NCBI GenBank assembly: GCA_964483245.1 | Contig: CAZABP010000102.1 | Coordinates: 1 to 5,864, forward strand | Length of the DNA stretch: 5,864 nt | Reading direction: 5' to 3' | DNA from: CAZABP01 sp964483245 | GTDB lineage: Bacteria > Planctomycetota > UBA1135 > UBA2386 | Shown here: positions 1-5,810 of the stretch, in pieces | How positions within the stretch are numbered: position 1 is the stretch's first letter | How the letters are laid out: the number at the start of each line of letters is the position of its first letter | Translations under genes and position numbers: made by a program | Notes under the pieces: generated by a model | Database searches by the model: none | What the model was told of the DNA's origin: nothing | What the model saw: the letters and a program-made list of their open reading frames with translations, nothing else

Positions 1-1575
1 CGGATCGAAGACGCGCTGGCCGCGGCGAAGCTGCCGGCTGCGGCACAGGCGCGCGCCGAGGAGGAGCTGGCGAAGCTGCGCACGACGCCGGCCGAGTCGG
101 CGGAGTACAGCGTCGTCCGCAACTACCTCGACTGGCTGGTCACGCTCCCGTGGTCGAAGAGCACTCCCGACGACTCGAACCTGCAGCACGCCGCGAAGGT
201 CCTGGATGAGGACCACTGGGGTCTCGACGAGGTCAAGGAGCGGATCGTCGAGTTCCTCGCGGTGCGCAAGCTGCGGCCGGAGCGCTCCGGCACGATCCTG
301 TGCCTGGCCGGCCCGCCCGGCGTCGGCAAGACGAGCCTCGGCAAGAGCGTCGCGCGGGCGCTCGGGCGCAAGTTCTGGCGCTTCTCGCTCGGTGGCATGC
401 GCGACGAGGCGGAGATCAAGGGGCACCGGCGCACCTACATCGGCGCAATGCCGGGCCGGATCCTGCAGGGGATCAAGACCAGCGGCAGCAACAACCCGGT
501 GTTGATGCTCGACGAGATCGACAAGCTCGGCAGCGACTTCCGCGGCGATCCGGCGTCGGCGCTGCTCGAGGTGCTCGACCCGGAGCAGAACCACGCGTTC
601 CTCGACCACTACCTCGACGTGCCGTTCGACCTGTCGCGCGTGATGTTCCTGGCGACCGCGAACGTGCTGCCGCAGATCCCGGCCCCGCTGCTGGACCGGA
701 TGGAGGTCATCGAGATCCCGGGCTACGTGACGGCCGAAAAGGTGCAGATCGCGCTGCGCCACATCCTGCCGAAGCAGCGTGAGCGGCACGGGCTGAAGAC
801 CACGCACGTGACGCTGACGGAGCCGGTCGTGCGCCGGATCGTCGAGCAGTGGACGCGCGAGGCCGGCGTGCGCGGGCTGGAGAAGATGATCGTCCGCATC
901 TGCCGCAAGGCGGCGATGGCGGTCGCGACGCGCAAGAAGCCGCCGGGCCGTGTGACGCTGACGGCGCTGCCGAAGCTGCTCGGCCCGCCGCGCTTCGCCG
1001 ACGAAGGGGCGCGGCGCGTGCGCGTGCCGGGTGTCGTCGCCGGCCTCGCGTGGACCCCGCACGGCGGCGAGGTCATGTACATCGAGGTCGCGCTGATGCC
1101 AGGGAAGGGGCAGCTCGTGCAGACCGGCAGCGTGGGCGCGGTCATGACCGAGTCCTGCCGGATCGCGATGAGCTATCTGCGCAGCCGGGCCTCGGAGTAC
1201 GGACTCGATCCGGGCCTGTTCGACCGCAGCGACGTCCACGTCCACTTCCCGGCCGGGGCGATCCCCAAGGACGGCCCGTCGGCCGGGATCACGATCGCGA
1301 TCGCGCTGCTGTCCCGGCTGCTCGGGCGCCACTGCCCGCCGCGGATCGGGATGACCGGTGAGCTGACGCTGGTCGGCGAGGTCCTCCCGATCGGCGGGGT
1401 GCGCGAGAAGGTGCTGGCCGCGGTCCGTTACCGGCTGCGGCGCGTGATCCTGCCGCTGGAGAACCAGCGCGACGTCGAGGAGCTGCGGCCGGAGCTGAAG
1501 CGCGGGATCGTGTTCGAGTACGTCGAGACGTTCGACGAGGTCTTCGACCTGGTGTTCGGCCGGAAGGCGCGCTGA
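1..1575 (+). CDS. lon: ATP-dependent protease Lon (LonA type), 5'-truncated by window edge
   Basis: This is a cytosolic AAA+ serine protease that unfolds and degrades misfolded and regulatory proteins. The reading frame is open from base 1 and 524 codons are visible. The first ~85 residues match the Lon helical linker (VVRNYLDWLVTLPW), so the gene begins upstream of the window. Numbering from the first visible codon: Walker A GPPGVGKTS at 104-112, pore-loop tyrosine in RTYIGAMPG (Y146), Walker B VLMLDEIDK at 167-175, sensor-1 ATAN at 218-221, arginine finger in LLDRME (R233), and sensor-2 in REAGVRGLE (R291). The protease domain has PKDGPSAG with catalytic Ser427 and GGVREKVLAA with Lys470. 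The Ser-Lys spacing of 43 equals that of E. coli Lon (S679/K722). E. coli numbering minus 252 fits all these sites, so about 250 N-terminal residues are missing. No membrane segment is seen, which argues against LonB. The enzyme looks intact and active. Confidence 0.97.
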   Translation, partial: RIEDALAAAKLPAAAQARAEEELAKLRTTPAESAEYSVVRNYLDWLVTLPWSKSTPDDSNLQHAAKVLDEDHWGLDEVKERIVEFLAVRKLRPERSGTILCLAGPPGVGKTSLGKSVARALGRKFWRFSLGGMRDEAEIKGHRRTYIGAMPGRILQGIKTSGSNNPVLMLDEIDKLGSDFRGDPASALLEVLDPEQNHAFLDHYLDVPFDLSRVMFLATANVLPQIPAPLLDRMEVIEIPGYVTAEKVQIALRHILPKQRERHGLKTTHVTLTEPVVRRIVEQWTREAGVRGLEKMIVRICRKAAMAVATRKKPPGRVTLTALPKLLGPPRFADEGARRVRVPGVVAGLAWTPHGGEVMYIEVALMPGKGQLVQTGSVGAVMTESCRIAMSYLRSRASEYGLDPGLFDRSDVHVHFPAGAIPKDGPSAGITIAIALLSRLLGRHCPPRIGMTGELTLVGEVLPIGGVREKVLAAVRYRLRRVILPLENQRDVEELRPELKRGIVFEYVETFDEVFDLVFGRKAR

Positions 1576-1622
1576 CGAGGAATCTTGCGGCCCGGCTCAA
1601 CCCGGGGCGCGCGCGAGGCCGA

Positions 1623-1645
1623 TCGGAACGCCTGAACCGTTCCGA
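1623..1645. repeat. Perfect 8-bp inverted repeat between lon and the lipoprotein gene
   Basis: TCGGAACG at 1623-1630 pairs perfectly with CGTTCCGA at 1638-1645 around a 7-nt loop. It lies 47 nt after the lon stop codon and ends 11 nt before the Shine-Dalgarno of the next gene. No T-tract follows, so it is a weak candidate for an intrinsic terminator. It could equally be an mRNA-stabilising hairpin in the lipoprotein leader or a dyad operator. The rest of the 97-nt gap is GC-rich, and I see no convincing -35/-10 pair in it. Confidence 0.5.
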
Positions 1646-1656
1646 CGAACCGTCCC

Positions 1657-1663
1657 GGGAGGA
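1657..1663 (+). promoter_or_regulatory. Shine-Dalgarno sequence of the lipoprotein gene
   Basis: GGGAGGA lies 9 nt before the ATG at 1673 and fixes that start codon. It shows that this organism does use Shine-Dalgarno-led initiation, in contrast to the divergent gene pair at 4974-5018, which lacks a usable one. Confidence 0.8.
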
Positions 1664-1672
1664 CCCCGACCG

Positions 1673-3445
1673 ATGCACCGCAGTGCTCGTTCCGCCAACA
1701 CCGCACTCGTTTCTCTGCTCGCGCTGGCCGCCGCCTGTGGGAGCACGCACGACTCACGCCCGCGCCTGCAGTCGATCGCTGACCAGAAGATCACCAGTGG
1801 CGCGACGCTGACGTTCGACCTCGGCCCGTACGTCGTCGACAAGGAGAGCACCGTGATCTTCACGGTCTTGAGCGGCGGCGGCTCGTTCACCGGCTCGGTC
1901 TACTCGAACACATTCGAGTCGATGGGGACGTTCGCGGTCACGTTCGCCGTGACCGACATGTCCGGGCTCAGCCAGCAGGGCTCGTTCGACGTGATCGTGA
2001 CGACCGCGACCTACGCGGTCACGCAGGTCGGTGACGACCTGATGCTGTTCGACGCCGGCACGCAAAACCTGCTGCGCGTGGCGCAGGCGCCCGGCAGCCC
2101 CGAGACGTTCCGCGCCGCGCTGCCGCGCGGACACGCGATCTACGAGCGCGACACCGGGGCCAGCAAGGACCTGTATGCGTTCGATCCGTTCACGCGGCGG
2201 ACGTTCACGCTCGGCAACGACACGACGCGCGACGAGGTCTATGCCGGCCATACGACCGACAACCGGGTCGTGTTCACGGCCGGCACCGCGGGCGACCAGG
2301 ACCTCTACATCTGGAACGCGTCGACCGACTTCGCGCGCGCGATCTCGGCCGTCGCCGGGCAGCACGACCGCAACGCCCTCGTCAACAGCGCGAACCTCGT
2401 GTTCTACGAGCGCGGCAACGGCGGCCAGGCGGACGTCTACTACTACGACCCGGCGACCGACACCTCGACCGTCGTCGCCGACGGCGCGACGCACGAAGCG
2501 ACGCGTGCGGTGCTGCAGAACGGCGCGCTCGTGCTGAGCCGCGTCGGCGCCGGCGGGGAGACGGATCTGTACTACTTCCACACCGGCACCGGCCTGGTCG
2601 AGATCGGTGCGGATCTCTCGTCGACCGTGCAGAACCAGAGCAAGACGTATCGCGGCGCGACCAGCGACGCGAAGGTCGTGTTCGAGGTGCAGGGGACGAC
2701 CGAGATCGATCTGTACGTCTGGGACTCGGCGACCGGTGCCTCGCGGCTCGTGTCCGGCAGCGACACCGGCGACGCGACGTTCGCCGCGGTGACGCCGATC
2801 GGCGAGGTCGTCTACCAGATCGCCACGAGCCCGACCAACCAGGATCTCGCGATCTACGACTGGGGGACCAACACACGCACGGTCATCGCGTCGTCCGGCG
2901 TGAACGAGCTGCATCGCGGCGCGTTCAGCAACGGCGACGTCGTGTACCTGGTGGAGAGTGGCGCCGGCGACGATCTGTACCTGTACGACACCAGCGCGAC
3001 GTCGAGCACCGGCTTCGCGACCGCGCCGGCGACCGACTTCGTGTTCCACCAGGTGCTGGCCAGCGACCACGTCGCCTACAGCAATGGCGGTGGTGGGCTG
3101 TTCCTGTACGACGGGACCACGGTGACGACGATCGACGCCGGCGCGGCGACGTTCGGTGGCGAGACCGAAGGCGGGGACCTGGTCTGGAGCCTGACCGTGT
3201 CAGCGCAGACGGACCTGTATCTGTGGGACGAGTCGGCCGGCAGCTCGGTCGCGATCAGCACCGAAGCGGGCGACGACACGTTCGGCGCCTGGACTGCGGG
3301 CAAGGTCGTGTTCACGCACGTACCGACCGGGCAGACCAACGCCGAGCTGTACGTCTGGACCGCGCTCGCCGGTGCGACCCGGATCACGACGACGACCGAC
3401 CAGCACAGCGTCGCGGCGACGTTCGCCGCCAACGCGGAGATGTAG
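1673..3445 (+). CDS. Probable lipoprotein: cadherin/Ig-like domain plus 11 propeller-type repeats
   Basis: This encodes a 590-residue exported protein of unknown function. The N-terminus has a short basic segment (HRSAR), a hydrophobic stretch at 10-21 and the lipobox-like LAAAC with Cys22, so lipidation and envelope anchoring are likely. Residues ~34-111 resemble a bacterial cadherin/Ig-like domain (DQKITSGATLTFDL start, GTFAVTFAVTDMSG near the end). From ~116 to 580 a repeat recurs: a hydrophobic strand such as RVVFT, a Gly-rich turn, then DLYxWDxxTG. The conserved D/E-L/V-Y positions are near 122, 166, 210, 254, 298, 346, 391, 434, 475, 514 and 558, so the first four spacings are exactly 44 residues. 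This resembles TolB/WD40-like beta-propeller blades. No catalytic motif is visible. The protein ends just after the last repeat with no sorting domain. A binding or scaffold role is plausible but is inference. The start is supported by a strong Shine-Dalgarno. It lies 97 nt downstream of lon on the same strand, and co-transcription is uncertain. Confidence 0.9.
   Translation: MHRSARSANTALVSLLALAAACGSTHDSRPRLQSIADQKITSGATLTFDLGPYVVDKESTVIFTVLSGGGSFTGSVYSNTFESMGTFAVTFAVTDMSGLSQQGSFDVIVTTATYAVTQVGDDLMLFDAGTQNLLRVAQAPGSPETFRAALPRGHAIYERDTGASKDLYAFDPFTRRTFTLGNDTTRDEVYAGHTTDNRVVFTAGTAGDQDLYIWNASTDFARAISAVAGQHDRNALVNSANLVFYERGNGGQADVYYYDPATDTSTVVADGATHEATRAVLQNGALVLSRVGAGGETDLYYFHTGTGLVEIGADLSSTVQNQSKTYRGATSDAKVVFEVQGTTEIDLYVWDSATGASRLVSGSDTGDATFAAVTPIGEVVYQIATSPTNQDLAIYDWGTNTRTVIASSGVNELHRGAFSNGDVVYLVESGAGDDLYLYDTSATSSTGFATAPATDFVFHQVLASDHVAYSNGGGGLFLYDGTTVTTIDAGAATFGGETEGGDLVWSLTVSAQTDLYLWDESAGSSVAISTEAGDDTFGAWTAGKVVFTHVPTGQTNAELYVWTALAGATRITTTTDQHSVAATFAANAEM
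2018..3415 (+). repeat. Protein-level tandem repeat, 11 units of ~44 residues (~132 bp)
   Basis: Inside the lipoprotein gene the codons for D-L-Y-x-W/Y-D recur about every 132 bp, for example at 2168, 2300, 2432, 2564, 2708, 2843, 2972, 3212 and 3344. The nucleotide copies have diverged and only the protein pattern is well kept, so the expansion is old. Unit 7 (DLAIYD) and unit 9 (GLFLYD, preceded by a Gly run) are the most degenerate. Units 8 and 9 are shortened, giving spacings of 41 and 39 residues. Confidence 0.8.
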
Positions 3446-3509
3446 CCGCATTGGTTGCGAACCCCTGCTGCGACCGTGCTCGCGGCGGGCTTCACGAACC
3501 AAGCGGCTA
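3443..3509. terminator. Long imperfect hairpin between convergent genes, possible bidirectional terminator
   Basis: Bases 3443-3456 pair with 3497-3509: TAGCCGC and TTGGTT, separated by one bulged A at 3450, match AACCAAGCGGCTA. That gives 13 pairs and begins at the lipoprotein stop codon itself. The 40-nt interior contains a second helix, 3464-3472 with 3481-3489, of 9 pairs including two G-U in the + strand transcript. It sits between two converging genes, where a bidirectional terminator is expected. No run of T follows on either strand, so it may act as an RNA 3'-end protector or pause site, or with Rho, rather than as a classical intrinsic terminator. Confidence 0.5.
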
Positions 3510-3519
3510 GCGCGACGGG

Positions 3520-3963
3520 CTACGCGCCGAACTGCGCGAGGAACTCCTCGCGCCAGTGGTAGCCGTCCAGCAGTGCCCGGTCCTCCTGCCCGAGGATCCG
3601 CAGTGCGGCGTACAGCGCCTCGACCGAGGCCAGACCCTGCGGCGGGTCGGCGAAGACCCGGCTGATCCGCGGGTACACGGTGCGGATGCCCGGCAGCGAG
3701 CGGCGGATCGGCGTCCCGGTCACGCACGACGCGAGCGCTGGCAGATGGCGCCACGTGCTGTCGAGCAGCAGCAGCGGATGCCCGAGATCGGCCGCAGTCA
3801 GCGGTGGGGCGTCCACTGTGAGCAGCAGGTGCCCGGTCGCGTCGTAACGGAACCCCTTCGTCGCGCGCAGGAACGTGAACCCCGCCCGGCCGTGCAGCGG
3901 GCGCAGCGAGCACTTCGACAGCCGCTCCTTGGGGTGGCGGATCACGACGACCGGCGTCGTCAT
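3520..3963 (-). CDS. Tsr3/DUF367-family protein, probable rRNA aminocarboxypropyltransferase
   Basis: This is a 147-residue protein of the Tsr3 family. In yeast, Tsr3 transfers the 3-amino-3-carboxypropyl group of SAM to a hypermodified uridine of 18S rRNA. The visible pattern follows the family: an N-terminal HPKERLSKCSL (10-20; compare family DxKxCSGxxL), DAPPLTAAD at 51-59, LLLLDSTWRHL at 64-74 (compare family VDCSW), SLPGIRTVYPRIS at 89-101, GLASVEALYAALRILG at 110-125 and LLDGYHWREEFL at 131-142 (compare family LLxxFKWGxxFL). It is shorter than eukaryotic Tsr3, as expected for a core domain. The ATG at 3961-3963 overlaps the upstream stop codon (ATGA) and has no Shine-Dalgarno, so translation is probably coupled to the glycosyltransferase. 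An ATG three codons earlier (3972) is an alternative start. The bacterial substrate is unknown. The DTW-domain tRNA enzyme TapT is a distant alternative, but the C-terminal half fits Tsr3 better. Confidence 0.82.
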   Translation of the reverse strand: MTTPVVVIRHPKERLSKCSLRPLHGRAGFTFLRATKGFRYDATGHLLLTVDAPPLTAADLGHPLLLLDSTWRHLPALASCVTGTPIRRSLPGIRTVYPRISRVFADPPQGLASVEALYAALRILGQEDRALLDGYHWREEFLAQFGA

Positions 3964-4973
3964 GCCGGGCATGCGGCGCGCAGTGCGCGCTGCACCGCGG
4001 CCTCCACGTCGTCGACGCTGATCCCGAGCACGCATTGCGGCGAGACGCAGCGGCGGCGTTTGCACGGTCGGCACGGCACGTCGTGGAACAGCAGCTCGTG
4101 CTCGGTCCGCGGCGCGTAGAGGCATGGGTCCTTCGGCCCGAACAGCGCGACCGTGCGGCAGCCGACGGCTGCTGCGATGTGCAGCGGGCCGGTGTCCGGC
4201 GCCACCAGCAGATCGGCATCGGAGTACGCCGCGGCGAGCCCCAGCAGGCCGAGCTCGCCACCATCGAACGTGCGCAGCCCGGGCGCCGCCGCGAGGATCG
4301 GAGCCACGAGCGCGAGCTCACCCGGGCCATGGCTGACGACGACTTCGTGCCCGGCTGCCATCAGGCGGCGCGCGAGCTCGGCGTGCTTCTCGATCGGCCA
4401 GCGCTTGAACGCCGCGAAGTCGCTGGTGCCCGGGTGCAGCACGATCCGCGCGCCGCGCCGTTTGCCCCAGCAGGCGACTGCCGTCGGCGACCCCCCGAGC
4501 TGCGCGCGTGCCGGCTCACCACGCAGCCCGAGCGCGCGCAGCAGGTGCAGACCCCACTCGGCGCGGTGCGGCAACGGGTCCGGCAGCGCGACGGTCGCAG
4601 GGGTCCAGCGATGCGCCCCTTCGCGCGACGGTGGTGCCGCGAACCCGAGCTTGCGGTCGGCGCGGGCGACGCGGAGCTGCAGCACGCTTTTCAGGATCCC
4701 GTGCAGGTCGAGCGCCGCGTCGTAGCGGACCTGCCGCAGCTCACGCCAAAAGCGCGGGATCGCGCGCTTGCGGCGGCGCGGGAACGCCAGCACGCGGTCG
4801 ATCTGCGGATGCCCGGCCAACAGCGACGCAAACCGGTCCTCGACCAGGAAGTCGATCGTGACGTCCGGCCGCTCGGCCTTCAGCGACGCCACGGTCTCCA
4901 GCGCGAACAGCACGTCGCCGAGCGCCGACAGGCGGATCAGCAGCACGCGCGCGTGCGGTCGAAGCGCCGGCAT
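3960..4973 (-). CDS. Glycosyltransferase family 9 (ADP-heptose:LPS heptosyltransferase-like)
   Basis: This 337-residue GT-B enzyme is of the WaaC/WaaF type and is predicted to add heptose or a related sugar from a nucleotide donor to the LPS inner core at the cytoplasmic face of the inner membrane. Motifs: the N-terminal signature VLLIRLSALGDVLFALE at 10-26, with the conserved Asp20; LHPGTSDFAAFKRWP at 179-193 opening the C-terminal Rossmann domain; and the donor-binding APDTGPLHIAAAVG at 258-271, followed by VALFGPKDP. A Cys cluster C301-x2-C304-x4-C309-x4-C314 near the C-terminus is usual in this family and may bind metal or form a structural knot. The start at 4973 puts the family signature nine residues in, as usual. 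It has a TATTTT box 6 nt upstream and no well-placed Shine-Dalgarno, suggesting a leaderless mRNA. It overlaps the Tsr3-like gene by 4 nt and is divergent from the Kdo-kinase-like gene. The exact acceptor (first, second or another heptose) cannot be told. Confidence 0.92.
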   Translation of the reverse strand: MPALRPHARVLLIRLSALGDVLFALETVASLKAERPDVTIDFLVEDRFASLLAGHPQIDRVLAFPRRRKRAIPRFWRELRQVRYDAALDLHGILKSVLQLRVARADRKLGFAAPPSREGAHRWTPATVALPDPLPHRAEWGLHLLRALGLRGEPARAQLGGSPTAVACWGKRRGARIVLHPGTSDFAAFKRWPIEKHAELARRLMAAGHEVVVSHGPGELALVAPILAAAPGLRTFDGGELGLLGLAAAYSDADLLVAPDTGPLHIAAAVGCRTVALFGPKDPCLYAPRTEHELLFHDVPCRPCKRRRCVSPQCVLGISVDDVEAAVQRALRAACPA

Positions 4974-4979
4974 GGTCGG

Positions 4980-4985
4980 AAAATA
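4980..4985 (-). promoter_or_regulatory. -10 box for leaderless GT9 transcript
   Basis: On the minus strand TATTTT (pattern TAnnnT) is followed by 6 nt and then the ATG at 4973. A transcript starting 7 nt after the box would begin at the A of the start codon. No TTGACA-like -35 element is present at 16-18 nt. The only purine-rich GGAGG upstream lies 17 nt before the ATG, too far for normal initiation. Confidence 0.55.
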
Positions 4986-5006
4986 CCGGGCCTCCAGGGG
5001 CCGGCA

Positions 5007-5012
5007 TATGAT
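5007..5012 (+). promoter_or_regulatory. -10 box for leaderless kinase transcript
   Basis: TATGAT differs from the TATAAT consensus by one base and lies in otherwise GC-rich DNA. Exactly 6 nt separate it from the GTG at 5019, so the expected transcription start falls on the first base of the start codon. No -35 box is recognisable, and the nearest purine run (AGGGG, 4996-5000) is 18 nt from the GTG, too far for a Shine-Dalgarno. It mirrors the minus-strand box at 4980-4985. Confidence 0.6.
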
Positions 5013-5018
5013 CGCAAC

Positions 5019-5789
5019 GTGCCCCCATCCGGATACGTCCGCCGCGCAGGCGCGGACGGCGACGCCGTCGTGCGCGCCGATCTGGCGGATGTCGGCGACG
5101 AGATCTGGTGGGGGAGCGGGACCGAGCTGGCGACCAGCGGCGGCCGCGGCCGTGTGTCGCTGATCCAGCCACGGCCGGGTCTGCTCGCCGTGGCGCGCGA
5201 CTACCACCGCGGCGGGGCGCTCGCCGGGCTGCTCGGGCGGCGGTTCCTGGCGCCGGGGCGGTCCGAGCAGGAGCTCGAGCTGTTGGTTGCGGCGGCAGCG
5301 GCGGGGATCCCGACGCTGGTCCCGCTGGCGGCGCTGACGCGGCGGCAGGGGGCGTTCTACGAGCTCCGGCTGGTGACCGAGATCGTGGCCGGTGCGCTGC
5401 CGCTGCCGGCGTTTGCCGCGAGCGAGCCACGGCTGCGCCGTGCTGCCATCGAGGCGGCGGGACGGGTCGCCGGGCAGGCGTTCGCGGCCGGGCTGCTGCA
5501 CGCCGACCTGCACGCGGAGAACCTGATCGCGCGCGAGGATGGCGGCCGGATCGACGTGCGCCTGATCGATCTGGACCGGGCGCGGCTGGCGCCGCCCCTG
5601 ACCGAGCGCGAGCGCGACCGGATGCTGCTGCGGATGGCGCGTCACCTGCGCAAGCACGCCGCTCGCCTGCCGGTCCGGGTCACCCGGGCCGACCAGCTCC
5701 GCTTCCTGCGCGGAGTGGGTTGCGATCGCCAGCAGCGGCGCGCGGCGATGCGGCGGCTCGGCGGGCGCGGGCGCAGCGTTCCGGCTTGA
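5019..5789 (+). CDS. Lipopolysaccharide kinase, KdkA/WaaP (InaA) family
   Basis: This 256-residue protein-kinase-fold enzyme is predicted to phosphorylate a sugar of the LPS inner core (Kdo O4 for KdkA, heptose for WaaP) using ATP in the cytoplasm. Motifs: a glycine-rich segment GGRGRV at 41-46; VARDYHRGG at 58-66, equivalent to the family's RHYRRGG with H-to-D and R-to-H changes; GIPTLVPLAA at 96-105; and FYELRLVTEIVAG at 113-125. The catalytic loop is HADLHAEN at 161-168 with Asp163 and Asn168, and the metal-binding LIDLDRARL is at 182-190 with Asp184. The length fits the family (about 240-260). I chose the GTG at 5019 because it follows a -10 box by 6 nt and puts the glycine-rich loop at the usual distance; homology does not extend upstream. 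Its divergent partner is a GT9 enzyme, which supports an LPS-core role. KdkA is slightly favoured over WaaP because of the IDLDR and HADLH motifs. Confidence 0.88.
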   Translation: MPPSGYVRRAGADGDAVVRADLADVGDEIWWGSGTELATSGGRGRVSLIQPRPGLLAVARDYHRGGALAGLLGRRFLAPGRSEQELELLVAAAAAGIPTLVPLAALTRRQGAFYELRLVTEIVAGALPLPAFAASEPRLRRAAIEAAGRVAGQAFAAGLLHADLHAENLIAREDGGRIDVRLIDLDRARLAPPLTERERDRMLLRMARHLRKHAARLPVRVTRADQLRFLRGVGCDRQQRRAAMRRLGGRGRSVPA

Positions 5790-5810
5790 CGAAGTCCGCG
5801 GCAGCGGCAG

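Noticed and set aside
262..264. In-frame GTG as the possible start of the protease gene
   Set aside because: The Lon family match continues without break upstream to base 1 (linker motif VVRNYLDWLVTLPW), so the GTG is internal and the gene is cut by the window edge.
1625..1654. Possible ECF sigma promoter (GGAAC ... CGTC) before the lipoprotein gene
   Set aside because: The spacer is 21 nt, longer than the usual 16-17, and GGAAC is already explained as one arm of the perfect dyad.
1754..3070. 438-codon open frame on the minus strand opposite the lipoprotein gene
   Set aside because: It is rich in Arg, Val and Ala with no recognisable motif, and it is fully antisense to a gene with signal peptide, Shine-Dalgarno and repeats. 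Long antisense frames are expected at this GC content.
3520..3963. Assignment to the DTW-domain tRNA enzyme TapT
   Set aside because: DSTW resembles DTW motifs, but the following YPRIS, LASVEALYAALRILG and GYHWREEFL blocks match Tsr3/DUF367 order and spacing better.
3964..4125. Longer start for the Tsr3-like protein
   Set aside because: The added residues are Arg-rich and read out of frame across the conserved Cys cluster of GT9. The ATGA overlap at 3960-3963 gives a natural start.
4035..5018. Long upstream extension of the kinase frame
   Set aside because: This stretch is antisense to the GT9 gene, is Arg/Gln-rich, and has no kinase-family similarity. The kinase match starts after the GTG at 5019.
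4974..5657. N-terminal extension of the glycosyltransferase frame upstream of 4973
   Set aside because: The family signature begins only nine residues after the ATG at 4973. The upstream part is antisense to the kinase and has no family match.
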